Source of the DNA: a virus
Length of the DNA stretch: 64,000 nt
Strand: one strand, 5' to 3'
IMG/VR virus record: IMGVR_UViG_3300002143_000153
Span: 29,958-93,957 of that record
Below the pieces are notes generated by a model. That model worked only from the letters and a program-made list of their open reading frames with translations. It made no database searches and was not told the DNA's origin. Both the position numbers and the translations under genes were made by a program. How positions within the stretch are numbered: position 1 is the stretch's first letter; every line of letters starts with the position of its first letter. Shown here piece by piece: positions 37,431 through 46,167 of this stretch.

Positions 37431-37797
37431 TTGAATCTAATATTTCTATATAAACCCCTGGATTTTCTTTATCATAACTGTAATTATAAAACATAGGTTT
37501 TATACAATCACCATTATCATCTTCAATCCATTCATAATCTACCATATCATCTTGCACTGTTTGCGCGGGATTAATATAGTCAAACTTATGACGTGTACCT
37601 CTAATAAATGTAAACCCTATTGTGACTGGAAGTTTATACTTTTCAAATTCAGCTTTGAATTCTTCTGCATATTTCTGATAATACTGTTTAGTATCTTTAC
37701 GGTAGCTCATAACAGTTTTACTTGCTATAAAATACTTCCCTGTCCACCTACGTCCATTCTTTGAACTAGGTACATTCCCTGGTATAAACCATTTCAT
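37414..37797 (-). CDS. RusA-like Holliday-junction resolvase
   Basis: 127 residues. Starts KWFIPGNVPSSKNGR, the substrate-binding start of RusA proteins, and holds the acidic cluster KFDYINPAQ (Asp73), VQDDM (Asp83/84) and IEDDNGD (Asp93/94) that coordinates metal for junction cleavage. Expected to resolve branched DNA before packaging. Next to the primase gene. Confidence 0.85.
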   Translation of the reverse strand: MKWFIPGNVPSSKNGRRWTGKYFIASKTVMSYRKDTKQYYQKYAEEFKAEFEKYKLPVTIGFTFIRGTRHKFDYINPAQTVQDDMVDYEWIEDDNGDCIKPMFYNYSYDKENPGVYIEILDSNEKNE

Positions 37798-37799
37798 AT

Positions 37800-38777
37800 T
37801 TATTTATCTAATGTTGTTTTAAGTAATGGTTTCAATTCTGCATGAATTTTTTCAAATCCGTGTTCTTTAACAGCGTCTGATATGTCTTTACATATATTTA
37901 ATGTGCAACCATTAATATTATATGTTTCTGTATATCTTTCAATTGCTTCAGAACCTGCTTTGTCATTGTCAAACAGAGTTATTACTTTTTTATATTTCTC
38001 AAGGAAATTCTGGATCAAATAAGGTTTAATCATTGTATTCTCACTGTTAGGTGCAATGACTTCTATATTATAACCAAAACTCTTTAAACACATGGCATCT
38101 TTTAAAGAAGAACAAATAACTAGATAAGGTTTATCATAGTTAAGTTGATCATAACCCTGCAGATATGAATCTACATTGTAAAATTTATGACCCGTATTAA
38201 AGGGTTGATATATTTTATATATATCACCATCCTTATTAAAGTAACCATAAGTCATAGGTTTATTAAACTTAGCTTGTTCTATCTTTCCTTCTTCATCTTT
38301 AATCATTGTAAAGTATTCAACAGGTTTAACATTATATTCATTTAACATAGTGCTCCCTATTCTGAATGATAACCAAAATGATGCATCTTGGTTGTGCCAC
38401 TCTCTTGTCTGTACATGATCTAGTACCCATTTTGCATTAGGTGTAAGATTAATCAATTCAAGATCACCTGATTTAACATAAATATTATAGTCAGAAATAA
38501 TCATATTTGCTGCTTGGTTATAATTTACATTAAAAAGATGTTTAACTAAATCAATTTTACTACCTGCTTCACCAGTAGAAAAATCTTTAAATCTATATTG
38601 GTTTAAACCTCTATCTACATATATACAAAAACTTGGTGTTTTTTCTGCAGCATTAAATATTGATCTAATCTTTAAGTCTTGTCCTGTTAACTTTTCAGGT
38701 AAATCTAAATAATATTGAAATACCCAATAACTTGGAACATCATGTACATTTATTAATAAATTTTTAGTATTTAGCAT
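37800..38777 (-). CDS. TOPRIM primase
   Basis: 325 residues. N-terminal region (about 35-75, FSTGEAGSKIDLVKH) resembles phage DnaG-type primases. The TOPRIM fold shows ICSSLKDAM (222-229) and LFDNDKAG with Asp270 and Asp272. The invariant Glu of TOPRIM motif I is replaced by Ser in SSLKDA, a variation I associate with Bacteroidetes phage primases. It synthesises RNA primers for the replisome formed with PolB, helicase and SSB. Confidence 0.8.
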   Translation of the reverse strand: MLNTKNLLINVHDVPSYWVFQYYLDLPEKLTGQDLKIRSIFNAAEKTPSFCIYVDRGLNQYRFKDFSTGEAGSKIDLVKHLFNVNYNQAANMIISDYNIYVKSGDLELINLTPNAKWVLDHVQTREWHNQDASFWLSFRIGSTMLNEYNVKPVEYFTMIKDEEGKIEQAKFNKPMTYGYFNKDGDIYKIYQPFNTGHKFYNVDSYLQGYDQLNYDKPYLVICSSLKDAMCLKSFGYNIEVIAPNSENTMIKPYLIQNFLEKYKKVITLFDNDKAGSEAIERYTETYNINGCTLNICKDISDAVKEHGFEKIHAELKPLLKTTLDK

Positions 38778-38780
38778 AAT

Positions 38781-38808
38781 AAAAAAGGGGAGACTATAAA
38801 GCCTCCCC
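38781..38808 (-). terminator. Terminator hairpin between SSB and primase genes
   Basis: GGGGAG (38787-38792) pairs with CTCCCC (38803-38808) and is followed on - by six Us. The primase ATG begins only three bases after the U-tract. Confidence 0.85.
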
Positions 38809-38824
38809 CTGATTAATTAATTAA

Positions 38825-39499
38825 TTAAAGATCAAAATCATTTGCAGAATTAACTACTGGTTCAAAAGAACTAACTGTTGAATTCTCTGATTTTTTAATA
38901 GCAACAATGTGCTCATTTCTATCAAATCTTATCATTTTAGAATTATTAGCATCTAATCTTTCAAAAGGAACTTGATTTGTAGAACGTTTTGGTAAAAATA
39001 ATTGAAGATTAATATAACCTTCTTTGTTTTCCCACTCACGACCACCAACACAAATATTATAATAAGTGTCACCGCTTAATATTTTACTTGCTGCAGAAAC
39101 AAATTCTTCAATTGTTTCATAATTAAGTGCATCAAGTTTTTCTCTTTGACTTACACTTTGTTGTTCAGCTAAAAATATTAAAGCTTTTTGTATTTCAGTA
39201 TCTCTATTGATTACTCTACCACTAGGTAAAGTTGTATCAGAATATGGATAACGTTGAAAAGCTACTCTACCAACTTGACCTTGGTAACGTGGTCCACTTG
39301 GATTGTTAACGTCAACTAAAAATCCTTCAAACTCACCTTCAACAGGCTCGGTTTCTAAGTTTAATATTAACTCATATGCTGCTTGATCATAAGGTGGTTT
39401 GTTTAAAGTTAATGACGTAATTTTTAACTTTTGGTTACCTGCTTCAATAACAGGTTTTACTTTGCCGCTGTCGGCTGACATGTTTTTTGTACTTAACAT
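38825..39499 (-). CDS. Single-stranded DNA-binding protein (crAss-like type)
   Basis: 224 residues. N-terminal strand-rich domain (KLKITSLTLNKPPYDQAAYELILNLE in parts) suggests an OB fold; residues 200-224 are disordered and end in the acidic NDFDL, the tip that SSB proteins use to bind replication partners. Its place between primase and a RecA-like NTPase supports the role. Identity by structure is not proven. Confidence 0.65.
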   Translation of the reverse strand: MLSTKNMSADSGKVKPVIEAGNQKLKITSLTLNKPPYDQAAYELILNLETEPVEGEFEGFLVDVNNPSGPRYQGQVGRVAFQRYPYSDTTLPSGRVINRDTEIQKALIFLAEQQSVSQREKLDALNYETIEEFVSAASKILSGDTYYNICVGGREWENKEGYINLQLFLPKRSTNQVPFERLDANNSKMIRFDRNEHIVAIKKSENSTVSSFEPVVNSANDFDL

Positions 39500-39533
39500 T
39501 TTTTCTTTGATTTTTAAATTTTACTTTTACTTA

Positions 39534-40217
39534 TTATTTCTCATATGCAATAATTGCATCTTTAACATGTTGAAGATCATTTGGAATAAATTCTTCTTCA
39601 AACATACCTATTGGTGACTTACAAGTAGTTTCACCATCTGTTTGTGTAGCAAACAAATACTTTAACGTACCATCGTCTTGTTTAATGACCCTACCAAATA
39701 ATACAATGGAAAATAAACCTTCCAGTGTAAGAGCATTGTCAATCATTTTACCTACTGTTTTTGCTTTTATTCTGCGTCTACCATTAACGTCAGTTGATTC
39801 TTCTGCATGAGTTAAAAAGAATACAGTTAAGTCTTCTCTTAAATCTTTAGGAAGTTTTGCAACTTGAGCTAAGTTGGCCGCAATATGAGTAAATTTATCA
39901 TAACCCTTTTCATGGGCTTTATCAAAATACTCAAAACTTGACATATACTGCCAATCATCAACAACTAAATTTTTGATGTGTGGCATTTTATTACTTACAT
40001 GTAACATAGCTTTATGTACACCAGGACCACTTGATACATTAATCAAGTTGCCATCTGGATTTTCTTTATCCAACTGTACATAACTAGCCTTCCACCCTCT
40101 AAATGGAAGCGGTTTGTTAGCAATATTTATAATTGCTGTTTCATTAGGATTCAAATTCCTAATAGATGTTGATTTACCTGAGCCTGACTCAGCTATAATT
40201 AATACACTTTGTGCCAC
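39534..40217 (-). CDS. RecA-like NTPase (AAA_24/Sak4-like)
   Basis: 227 residues. Walker A AESGSGKST (9-17) close to the N-terminus, Walker B NLVVDDWQYM, and a switch strand LTVFFLTHAE. The compact fold matches phage single-strand annealing or RecA-like ATPases of the Sak4/AAA_24 group, which act with SSB in recombination. Located next to the SSB gene. Confidence 0.8.
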   Translation of the reverse strand: MAQSVLIIAESGSGKSTSIRNLNPNETAIINIANKPLPFRGWKASYVQLDKENPDGNLINVSSGPGVHKAMLHVSNKMPHIKNLVVDDWQYMSSFEYFDKAHEKGYDKFTHIAANLAQVAKLPKDLREDLTVFFLTHAEESTDVNGRRRIKAKTVGKMIDNALTLEGLFSIVLFGRVIKQDDGTLKYLFATQTDGETTCKSPIGMFEEEFIPNDLQHVKDAIIAYEK

Positions 40218-40729
40218 TACTTTTTATTTAATATGGTTTTTAATGTTAATTGAATTGCTTTAAGGGTTTTATTAATATCAACTAATGCTTCTACTAATCC
40301 CGGTCCTGTTGCTTCATCAGGGTTTGGTAAATCTTCTACAGAGTCAGGTGTAAAAATAGTATTTTTTGCTAAAACATCTGTAATATCAGTCATAACTTTT
40401 AACTCTGATACAGGAATCATATGTCTTTGAAATCCACTATTAGATGTAACTATTTCATATTCTTCTTCCCAATGAGAATTATACTTATGTAAGTATAAAG
40501 TTCTTTTAGGATCTTCTGAATCATAGTCTATACTAATAAATTCTGTGTAAATGTCTTTGTTTCTTTCAAGCTCACTTGGAAAAAACGTAACATACAAATC
40601 ATCTTTACCGCTAGGTCTGTAAGCTGTTTTAGGAATGAATGTAGCATCTTTAATTTGATTTAAATCAAAATACTTTTGATGCAATTCTCTCAACTGGGCA
40701 ACTTTTGTTTTTCTTTCTTCTGGTGTCAT
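40217..40729 (-). CDS. Hypothetical protein of the replication operon
   Basis: 170 residues, mixed alpha/beta, with PEERKTKVAQLRELHQKYFD at the start and a hydrophobic helix at the end (ALVDINKTLKAIQLTLK). Overlaps the RecA-like gene by one base. No known motif. Confidence 0.6.
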   Translation of the reverse strand: MTPEERKTKVAQLRELHQKYFDLNQIKDATFIPKTAYRPSGKDDLYVTFFPSELERNKDIYTEFISIDYDSEDPKRTLYLHKYNSHWEEEYEIVTSNSGFQRHMIPVSELKVMTDITDVLAKNTIFTPDSVEDLPNPDEATGPGLVEALVDINKTLKAIQLTLKTILNKK

Positions 40730-40755
40730 TTTAAATTTTAAATTTTTAATTGTTA

Positions 40756-41712
40756 TTATCTACGTTGTTCTGTTGCGGGAGTAGCCATTTCAGCAATCTC
40801 CATTTTTTCAAAATAAGCTTTAAAAAAGCTCATTCTAGTATCACCATTACGGGCTTTAAGAAAATGAAGGCACAACGTTTTATCATCTTCTATAATATAT
40901 CTATCAGGGCCGTATAATCTAATCTTTTGCTTTGCTGGTCTGTTGATACCTATTAAAGTATCAGCGTGTTGTAGCATGGCATCTGAACCAAATATATCAG
41001 ACTCTAATATATAATTACCGTATTTACCGTCTACTGCTCTATCCGGGTTATCAATATTTCTATTGAGTTGAGATAATGCAATAAACATAACTGGATATTC
41101 ACGCTTTGTTTGTGTAAAAAACTCACCTAACTCAAACATCATATCTAATGTGTTATTTTGATAGGGTGCTCTTTTAACAAGCATTGTGTGATCTAGTGTT
41201 ACAATTGTTTTTTTACCTTTATGTAAATTCATGTACATGTCTATTTGTTCACGCATTTGATTTACAGTCTGAGGTCTACTTACAATGTCTACAGGATACT
41301 TTACTCTTTCTTTAGCATATTCGTGGCATTTATTAATTATGTCTGCGGTTAATACACTACCAGCACTACATAATTCTTTATATGTCTTGCCTGTAAATGA
41401 TGAAAACTCACGTAATGCTGATGTTCTACCAACCATCTCAAATTGAAACTCTAGTACTCTAAAGTCATCATTAGGATTTAAAGAAAAAGATTCTCTTACA
41501 ATTTGATCTTTAATAAGAGTCTTACCTGAACCTGGACGGCCCCCTATAACAGTTAATGTATTCCATTCTAAACCATCAGTGGTAGCATCATTAAACTTTG
41601 GCCATGGTGTATAAATAGACTTTTCTAGACCTTTAGATCTATTAACCATATATTTAAGAGCATCGTTAAATGCTGCATATTGACCAATCCAAGATTCTTC
41701 TGTTTTACTCAT
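40756..41712 (-). CDS. DnaB-like replicative helicase
   Basis: 318 residues. Walker A GGRPGSGKT (57-65), VTLDHTML Walker B-like strand, FIALSQLNR (DnaB motif 3 SQLNR), and the C-terminal FHFLKARNGDTR-like segment LHFLKARNGDTR. It has only the RecA-type core; the N-terminal primase-interaction domain of bacterial DnaB is missing. Works as the replisome helicase. Confidence 0.88.
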   Translation of the reverse strand: MSKTEESWIGQYAAFNDALKYMVNRSKGLEKSIYTPWPKFNDATTDGLEWNTLTVIGGRPGSGKTLIKDQIVRESFSLNPNDDFRVLEFQFEMVGRTSALREFSSFTGKTYKELCSAGSVLTADIINKCHEYAKERVKYPVDIVSRPQTVNQMREQIDMYMNLHKGKKTIVTLDHTMLVKRAPYQNNTLDMMFELGEFFTQTKREYPVMFIALSQLNRNIDNPDRAVDGKYGNYILESDIFGSDAMLQHADTLIGINRPAKQKIRLYGPDRYIIEDDKTLCLHFLKARNGDTRMSFFKAYFEKMEIAEMATPATEQRR

Positions 41713-42101
41713 TTTTGTTTTGGTTTAATAATTTTAAATACTTCATAAGACTCTAATTCAGCCCATGTTATTATCTCTTCTTCTTTATTTACATCATAGT
41801 CATGTAGTGCAAATGACATGTGCATCATCTCATGCATAATTAAGCCAAAGGTGTGCAAATCATCTGTGCATCTTGATAAATTGATAAATACAAATCTTGG
41901 GTTACTATCAGTGTAGTTATCCGATTCTTTAGGAATGAAGTTACACAACCCTGCTATGTATGAGGATTCTGTAGTGTTCTCATGTTCAATGCAATCTATC
42001 ATATTAAGACCATGCATCTCGTCTACATTATAATAAGTAAATACGTCACAAGGGTTGTAACTCAATAAAAGTATATATGCTCCTCTAATTATTGTAATCA
42101 T
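41709..42101 (-). CDS. Putative zinc metallopeptidase (HExxH)
   Basis: 130 residues. HEMMH at 90-94 within a helix, followed by EEIITWAELESYEVF which could provide the third Glu ligand: the ImmA/IrrE or SprT-like zincin layout. A signal peptide is not evident. Overlaps the helicase gene by 4 bp. Target unknown; could cleave a host regulator or act in phage protein maturation. Confidence 0.65.
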   Translation of the reverse strand: MITIIRGAYILLLSYNPCDVFTYYNVDEMHGLNMIDCIEHENTTESSYIAGLCNFIPKESDNYTDSNPRFVFINLSRCTDDLHTFGLIMHEMMHMSFALHDYDVNKEEEIITWAELESYEVFKIIKPKQK

Positions 42102-42304
42102 TTTATTTTAACATTATGTAATTCTTCATGATATTCTTTCCACATTGCTGTAGGTAATCTATAGTACTCAGGATCATTTGGAATACTAACTTCACCCGAA
42201 TCATAATAATTAAATGCGGGATGATAATCAGGATTTTCTTTAAACCAAAGAGCAGATGCTTCTTTAATTTTAGAATACCATTCTTCTTTTCTTTCTTGTG
42301 TCAT
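42098..42304 (-). CDS. Small hypothetical protein
   Basis: 68 residues, Trp/Tyr-rich (EEWYSKIKEASALWFKEN, PEYYRLPTAMWKEYHEE). Overlaps both neighbours by 4 bp. Family not recognised. Confidence 0.55.
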   Translation of the reverse strand: MTQERKEEWYSKIKEASALWFKENPDYHPAFNYYDSGEVSIPNDPEYYRLPTAMWKEYHEELHNVKIK

Positions 42305-42909
42305 ACTACTTTTTCTTTAAAACTGTGTACTTCTAAATTTACTCCCTCAATTACCATGTCACAATAGTCTGCTAATTTACTATTTTTTACCTTATGTTTA
42401 TCCTGTTTTGCTATAAAATATTGACTTGTAACCATATATAAATAGTTCGTGCTTCTATATTCATTAACATACATTCTAGTGGCATTCAGTACCTGATCCC
42501 ATGTATAATTATAATTTTCAAAAAACCATCTAAATGATTCATTTAACGCCTTAATATTTTGTTTAGCTGGTACACCTGATGGCAATTTACCTGATGGAAA
42601 AACATTTCTGTACTCTTGTATCTTCTCAGAAAACTCTTTACCCATCAATTGAGCATTGGTTTTCTTCTTTGCTTTAGTAAAATAATTATCCAATTCTTCT
42701 ATAAGGTTTAAACCTTTAGTTGTTATTGTATATCTTTTATTTTCATTTAACTCAATAAAGTTTTCTTTTACTAAATGAGATACATCTTCTTTAGTTCTTT
42801 CAACTGTAGAATTCATTGGAACTTGTATTTTTTCATACATTCCATACATCAAAAACAATTGATTTGGTGATATATTAGCTTTTGATATTTTATTTATTAT
42901 TTCCCACAT
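42301..42909 (-). CDS. Putative winged-helix replication-associated protein
   Basis: 202 residues. Residues 15-70 suggest a winged helix (VSHLVKENFIELNENKRYTITTKGL style: helix then TTKG wing). The C-terminal part (NYTWDQVLNATRMYVNEYRSTNYLYMVTSQYFI) is typical of phage replication-organiser or DnaB-loader-like proteins. The helicase gene two genes downstream fits. Function inferred only. Confidence 0.5.
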   Translation of the reverse strand: MWEIINKISKANISPNQLFLMYGMYEKIQVPMNSTVERTKEDVSHLVKENFIELNENKRYTITTKGLNLIEELDNYFTKAKKKTNAQLMGKEFSEKIQEYRNVFPSGKLPSGVPAKQNIKALNESFRWFFENYNYTWDQVLNATRMYVNEYRSTNYLYMVTSQYFIAKQDKHKVKNSKLADYCDMVIEGVNLEVHSFKEKVV

Positions 42910-42937
42910 ATTATATTGTTACAAATTTAATTTTAAG

Positions 42938-43636
42938 TTACCACTTGATTGAAGTTTTACCTTGATTTTGGAGTATGTTATTCACATTGTTGAAAACATT
43001 TTTGTCATCCCAAACACCACCTTTATAAGCTGCTGCAGCCGGATGTTCAACTTCAAATATAATATGATTTGTAATTAATTTCTTCCACTCTTGCGCCTTT
43101 TTACCAAGTAAAACCACAACTAATTGTGAATCATGCTGGTTAAGTTGAGTTAAAAGATGTGTTGTGAAGTAATGCCAAAGACTATAGTGACTACCAATCT
43201 TGTTTATCTCTACAGTCAAAGCTGTATTAAGCATTAAAACACCTTGGTTAGACCATCTACTTAAATCACAATCTTTATTATAACCAGGATAATGTTTTTC
43301 TAGGGCATTAAAAATATGTCTAAGTGAAGGTTGTGCAGTCATTGTTTTACTACAGGAGAAAGATATACCATCAGCAACTCCAATTTGAGGATAAGGATCC
43401 TGACCAATGAAAATTACATTTAAGTTTTCATATTTACACTCTGTAAATGCATTAAACCAATCAGACATTTTAGGTGTAAACCTTCTATCTTCTTGTACAA
43501 AGTCAACCAACTTATTTAATGTAGAGTAAAATTTCTCTGATTCTATATATGGATAAAGAATGGGTTCCCACCCAGATCCAACTAATTTATTTTTAATTTC
43601 CTGTATTTTTTCAGGAAGATTTATTGTTTCTTGCAT
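42938..43636 (-). CDS. ung: Uracil-DNA glycosylase, family 1
   Basis: 232 residues. GQDPYP (78-83) holds the catalytic Asp80; VLMLNTALT matches the second conserved strand; EHPAAAAY replaces the usual HPSPLS with the His kept. It removes uracil from DNA. It is the first gene of the long - operon and divergent to the small + gene at 43657. Confidence 0.95.
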   Translation of the reverse strand: MQETINLPEKIQEIKNKLVGSGWEPILYPYIESEKFYSTLNKLVDFVQEDRRFTPKMSDWFNAFTECKYENLNVIFIGQDPYPQIGVADGISFSCSKTMTAQPSLRHIFNALEKHYPGYNKDCDLSRWSNQGVLMLNTALTVEINKIGSHYSLWHYFTTHLLTQLNQHDSQLVVVLLGKKAQEWKKLITNHIIFEVEHPAAAAYKGGVWDDKNVFNNVNNILQNQGKTSIKW

Positions 43637-43644
43637 ATTTATTT

Positions 43645-43652
43645 TATATTTG
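43645..43652 (+). promoter_or_regulatory. -7 promoter element for the + gene at 43657
   Basis: TATATTTG fits the Bacteroidetes -7 consensus TAnnTTTG. The ATG lies only five bases downstream, so a leaderless or nearly leaderless mRNA is implied if used. Confidence 0.4.
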
Positions 43653-43656
43653 TATT

Positions 43657-44082
43657 ATGTCAAATTACCTAGAAGCAACTAATACATATGATTTAACTAA
43701 AAATATTAAAGATATAGAAGTTAATACAGGTTTTATACTTGGTTTAGATGCTATATTAATGTATTATATAACTAATATTATAAAAGATCCATCTACACTT
43801 GCTGCAACATTCAAAAAGTTTGAAGTTATTCTTAGTGGTAAAATGGATGAAACTAATCCTGTTGTTTTAGATCATATTGAAAGACAAGTTTATACTTTAT
43901 TTGCTTTACAACAATTGTTTAAAGCTAAAGCTAAAGAACAAAATCTTGAAGTTCCTATGGAATCTAAAGTTACTAAAGATGATATTACTGAATATTTAAA
44001 ATCTATAATGGAAGATGATGAAGTTGCCGCTGCAGAAAAGTTAACGCAAATTGAAGCATTAATTTCTCAAAAATCATCTTAG
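43657..44082 (+). CDS. Hypothetical helical protein, lone + strand gene
   Basis: 141 residues from ATG 43657 (MSNYLEATNTYDL). An ATG at 43624 would run into the ung promoter side and overlap its start, so it is rejected. The body is helical (FALQQLFKAKAKEQNLEV, YLKSIMEDDEVAAAEKLTQIEALI). The 3' end overlaps the convergent gene by 9 bp. No known family; a lone gene of opposite strand in a long operon may be separately regulated. Confidence 0.6.
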   Translation: MSNYLEATNTYDLTKNIKDIEVNTGFILGLDAILMYYITNIIKDPSTLAATFKKFEVILSGKMDETNPVVLDHIERQVYTLFALQQLFKAKAKEQNLEVPMESKVTKDDITEYLKSIMEDDEVAAAEKLTQIEALISQKSS

Positions 44083-44457
44083 ATTCATATTACTAAAATC
44101 TCCTATTTCAATACATGCTTGTATAGCTAGGTTTAAATCTTCTTTATCACAATCAGCAAAAGACTTGCAGTATTCTTTATCATCTTGGATGAAACAGAGT
44201 CCTGCTTTTTTTTTGACATATAATTTTACTTCATCAAATGTATAACCAATTTCATTGGCCAGTTCTCTACACATAGCATGTATTCTTGCTAACTGTGCAT
44301 TAGAAGCTTTACCATCAGATACACTTATAAATATTTCAACACGGGCTCCTTCTGGTGCTTCAGCTAAAAAATTATCATGTTTGGATTGATTTGCTTTGCT
44401 AGGATAAATAATCTTACCATTCTCAATCACACCATTTAATACTACATTGTTTTTCAT
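44074..44457 (-). CDS. NinB-like recombination protein (tentative)
   Basis: 127 residues. GKASNAQLARIHAMCRELANEIGYTFDEVK, read in parts, resembles the NinB/YbcN pattern (N-x-Q-x-K-x-H-A-M followed by a helix), and the C-terminal ADCDKEDLNLAIQACIEIG fits the last helix. NinB binds single-stranded DNA in lambda-like phages. The match is weak, so an unrelated protein is possible. Confidence 0.45.
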   Translation of the reverse strand: MKNNVVLNGVIENGKIIYPSKANQSKHDNFLAEAPEGARVEIFISVSDGKASNAQLARIHAMCRELANEIGYTFDEVKLYVKKKAGLCFIQDDKEYCKSFADCDKEDLNLAIQACIEIGDFSNMNLR

Positions 44458-44528
44458 ATTGACATTGTAATGTATGATCCGGGTTGTTCATCACCCGGAT
44501 CAGATACTATTATTTCTATTTCATTCAT
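44454..44528 (-). CDS. 24-residue peptide containing a strong hairpin
   Basis: MNEIEIIVSDPGDEQPGSYI then TMSI. Overlaps both neighbouring genes at ATGA-type junctions. The coding sequence includes a 10-bp inverted repeat. It may be a small control peptide or just a structured spacer. Confidence 0.35.
   Translation of the reverse strand: MNEIEIIVSDPGDEQPGSYITMSI
44475..44502 (-). other. Strong GC-rich hairpin
   Basis: TGATCCGGGT pairs with ACCCGGATCA, 10 bp with an 8-nt loop, unusually GC-rich for this genome. No U-tract follows, so mRNA processing or translation control is more likely than termination. Confidence 0.6.
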
Positions 44529-44910
44529 GATTTTTTACTTTTACTATTTCTATTAATTTTTTAAGACAAGCAAGTTCTGCTTCTTCATAGGTACTATACT
44601 CTTTTAAACTTATAATCAAATTATGCATTTTAGATGAAGCATCTTTTTTATACTCTTCATTAGTTTTATAATAAGCTACACTGTATTCAGTATATAATCT
44701 TTCAATCCAGCTGCATATACCATGCTTCTCTCTAAACCATCTAAATGCTTGTTGGTATAGTGGTGCTTTAGTTAAGTTCTTATCATCAGTTCTAGGTTTA
44801 TATTTAAAAAAGTGAGAACCATTATAGTTGTAGTATCCAAAACAAGGTTCATCAAATCCTAATTCTTTTAAAGCTAATGCTTGTTCGTATGGTATAAATT
44901 CTCTGTTCAT
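44521..44910 (-). CDS. Conserved hypothetical phage protein
   Basis: 129 residues. The pattern LKELGFDEPCFGYY ... QQAFRWFREKHG ... YSTYEEAELACLKKLIEI occurs in many Bacteroidetes phages and prophages without known function. The C-terminal EEAELACLKKLIEI helix is the most conserved feature. Confidence 0.65.
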   Translation of the reverse strand: MNREFIPYEQALALKELGFDEPCFGYYNYNGSHFFKYKPRTDDKNLTKAPLYQQAFRWFREKHGICSWIERLYTEYSVAYYKTNEEYKKDASSKMHNLIISLKEYSTYEEAELACLKKLIEIVKVKNHE

Positions 44911-44914
44911 ATTA

Positions 44915-45067
44915 TTATTTAAATCTTAAAGCATTATCTATTTTTATAAACTCTTGACCACAACCATCACAAATTATATCAGTGTCAGTTGTATTCAATG
45001 TAAAGTTAAAACAATTTGGGCAAGGTTGCTCAGAAATTTGTTTTACTTTTAATATTAATTTTTTCAT
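44915..45067 (-). CDS. Small zinc-ribbon protein
   Basis: 50 residues with QPCPNCFNF and ICDGCGQEF: two CxxC knuckles spaced to bind one zinc ion. It lies three bases before the SF2 helicase-side leader in the same operon. Could be a nucleic-acid-binding adaptor. Confidence 0.6.
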   Translation of the reverse strand: MKKLILKVKQISEQPCPNCFNFTLNTTDTDIICDGCGQEFIKIDNALRFK

Positions 45068-45069
45068 TT

Positions 45070-46167
45070 TTAATTTGTTAAAGGGTTATAATATTTAATT
45101 TTATTTTGATCAAAACCTTTTAGTGAATCAGCAATCCATTTTTCATCTATTGTGTCTATATAGCATAATATATGACAGGTTGCTGTATCATTAGGGTTTA
45201 GTCTTAATAATCTACCGATTCTCTGGGAAGTCTTTCTCTCATTACCATAAGCATGCATGATGATTCCTTGTTTTAGATTGGGTATTGTAACACCTTCACT
45301 TAACTGTAAAACACATGACATTTTAGTAATCCTACCATCAGCAAATAAATCAAAATTTTCTTGTGATTTAGGATTGTTTGAGTGATAACTATGATTACAC
45401 ATTCTATCTGCTTGATCTTGCGTATTTGCAAAAACAATGCATTTAGAACTAATCTTATTCATAATTGATTCCACATAATCTTCTTTGGTTCCATAATCCA
45501 TTAAAGATCTCATTCTCATAATAGAAGCAAACTGCATTTGCTTTTGTGTTTGAGCCTCAGCAATTCTTCTACTACAATATTGATAATCCTTTAATTCAGA
45601 TGTAAACCAATGACCTCCATCTTTCTTTTTCTTTTTTAAGTTATTTCTTCCGTCTAACTCTAGTTGATGCACAATAATTTTATAATTATTAAGAATATTA
45701 TTATCGGTTGCTTCATCTACAGAAAAGTCATATACAATAGGACAGTATTTTTTAACCATTCTATATTTCTCCGTTCCTTGACGTACTGGTGGTGTACCGG
45801 TTAAACCTAATATCTTACCGTGATAGTTAGATAAAAAAGCTTCATGATTATTTAGTAAACTATGGCACTCATCCAGGTAAACTATTTGATAGTCTTTTGG
45901 ATCATGTTTGTTTATAGATAAATATGTAGTAAAGGTTAAATGATTTGCAAGATCTCCAGAATTCATTTTTTCTAATTCTGCAATCCATGATTCTTTAATT
46001 GATAGTTTTGGTATTACCACCAATGCTTTTATAAAAGGATCATAATGTTTTTGAAAATGTTGTATAGCAATACGTGTTTTTCCTAACCCCATGCTAATAC
46101 CTAAACCGCATCTTTTATGTTTTAATACAATATCCAGGGCTTCTTTTTGTACATTTTCTCTATTCAT
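45070..46167 (-). CDS. SF2 DNA helicase
   Basis: 365 residues. Walker A MGLGKT (26-31), DECH box (Asp99-His102), LTGTPP motif III, and TSQRIGRLLR motif VI with the arginine finger. Both RecA lobes are present in a compact form. Acts on DNA branch or repair intermediates; an early phage role in replication restart is plausible. Confidence 0.88.
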   Translation of the reverse strand: MNRENVQKEALDIVLKHKRCGLGISMGLGKTRIAIQHFQKHYDPFIKALVVIPKLSIKESWIAELEKMNSGDLANHLTFTTYLSINKHDPKDYQIVYLDECHSLLNNHEAFLSNYHGKILGLTGTPPVRQGTEKYRMVKKYCPIVYDFSVDEATDNNILNNYKIIVHQLELDGRNNLKKKKKDGGHWFTSELKDYQYCSRRIAEAQTQKQMQFASIMRMRSLMDYGTKEDYVESIMNKISSKCIVFANTQDQADRMCNHSYHSNNPKSQENFDLFADGRITKMSCVLQLSEGVTIPNLKQGIIMHAYGNERKTSQRIGRLLRLNPNDTATCHILCYIDTIDEKWIADSLKGFDQNKIKYYNPLTN

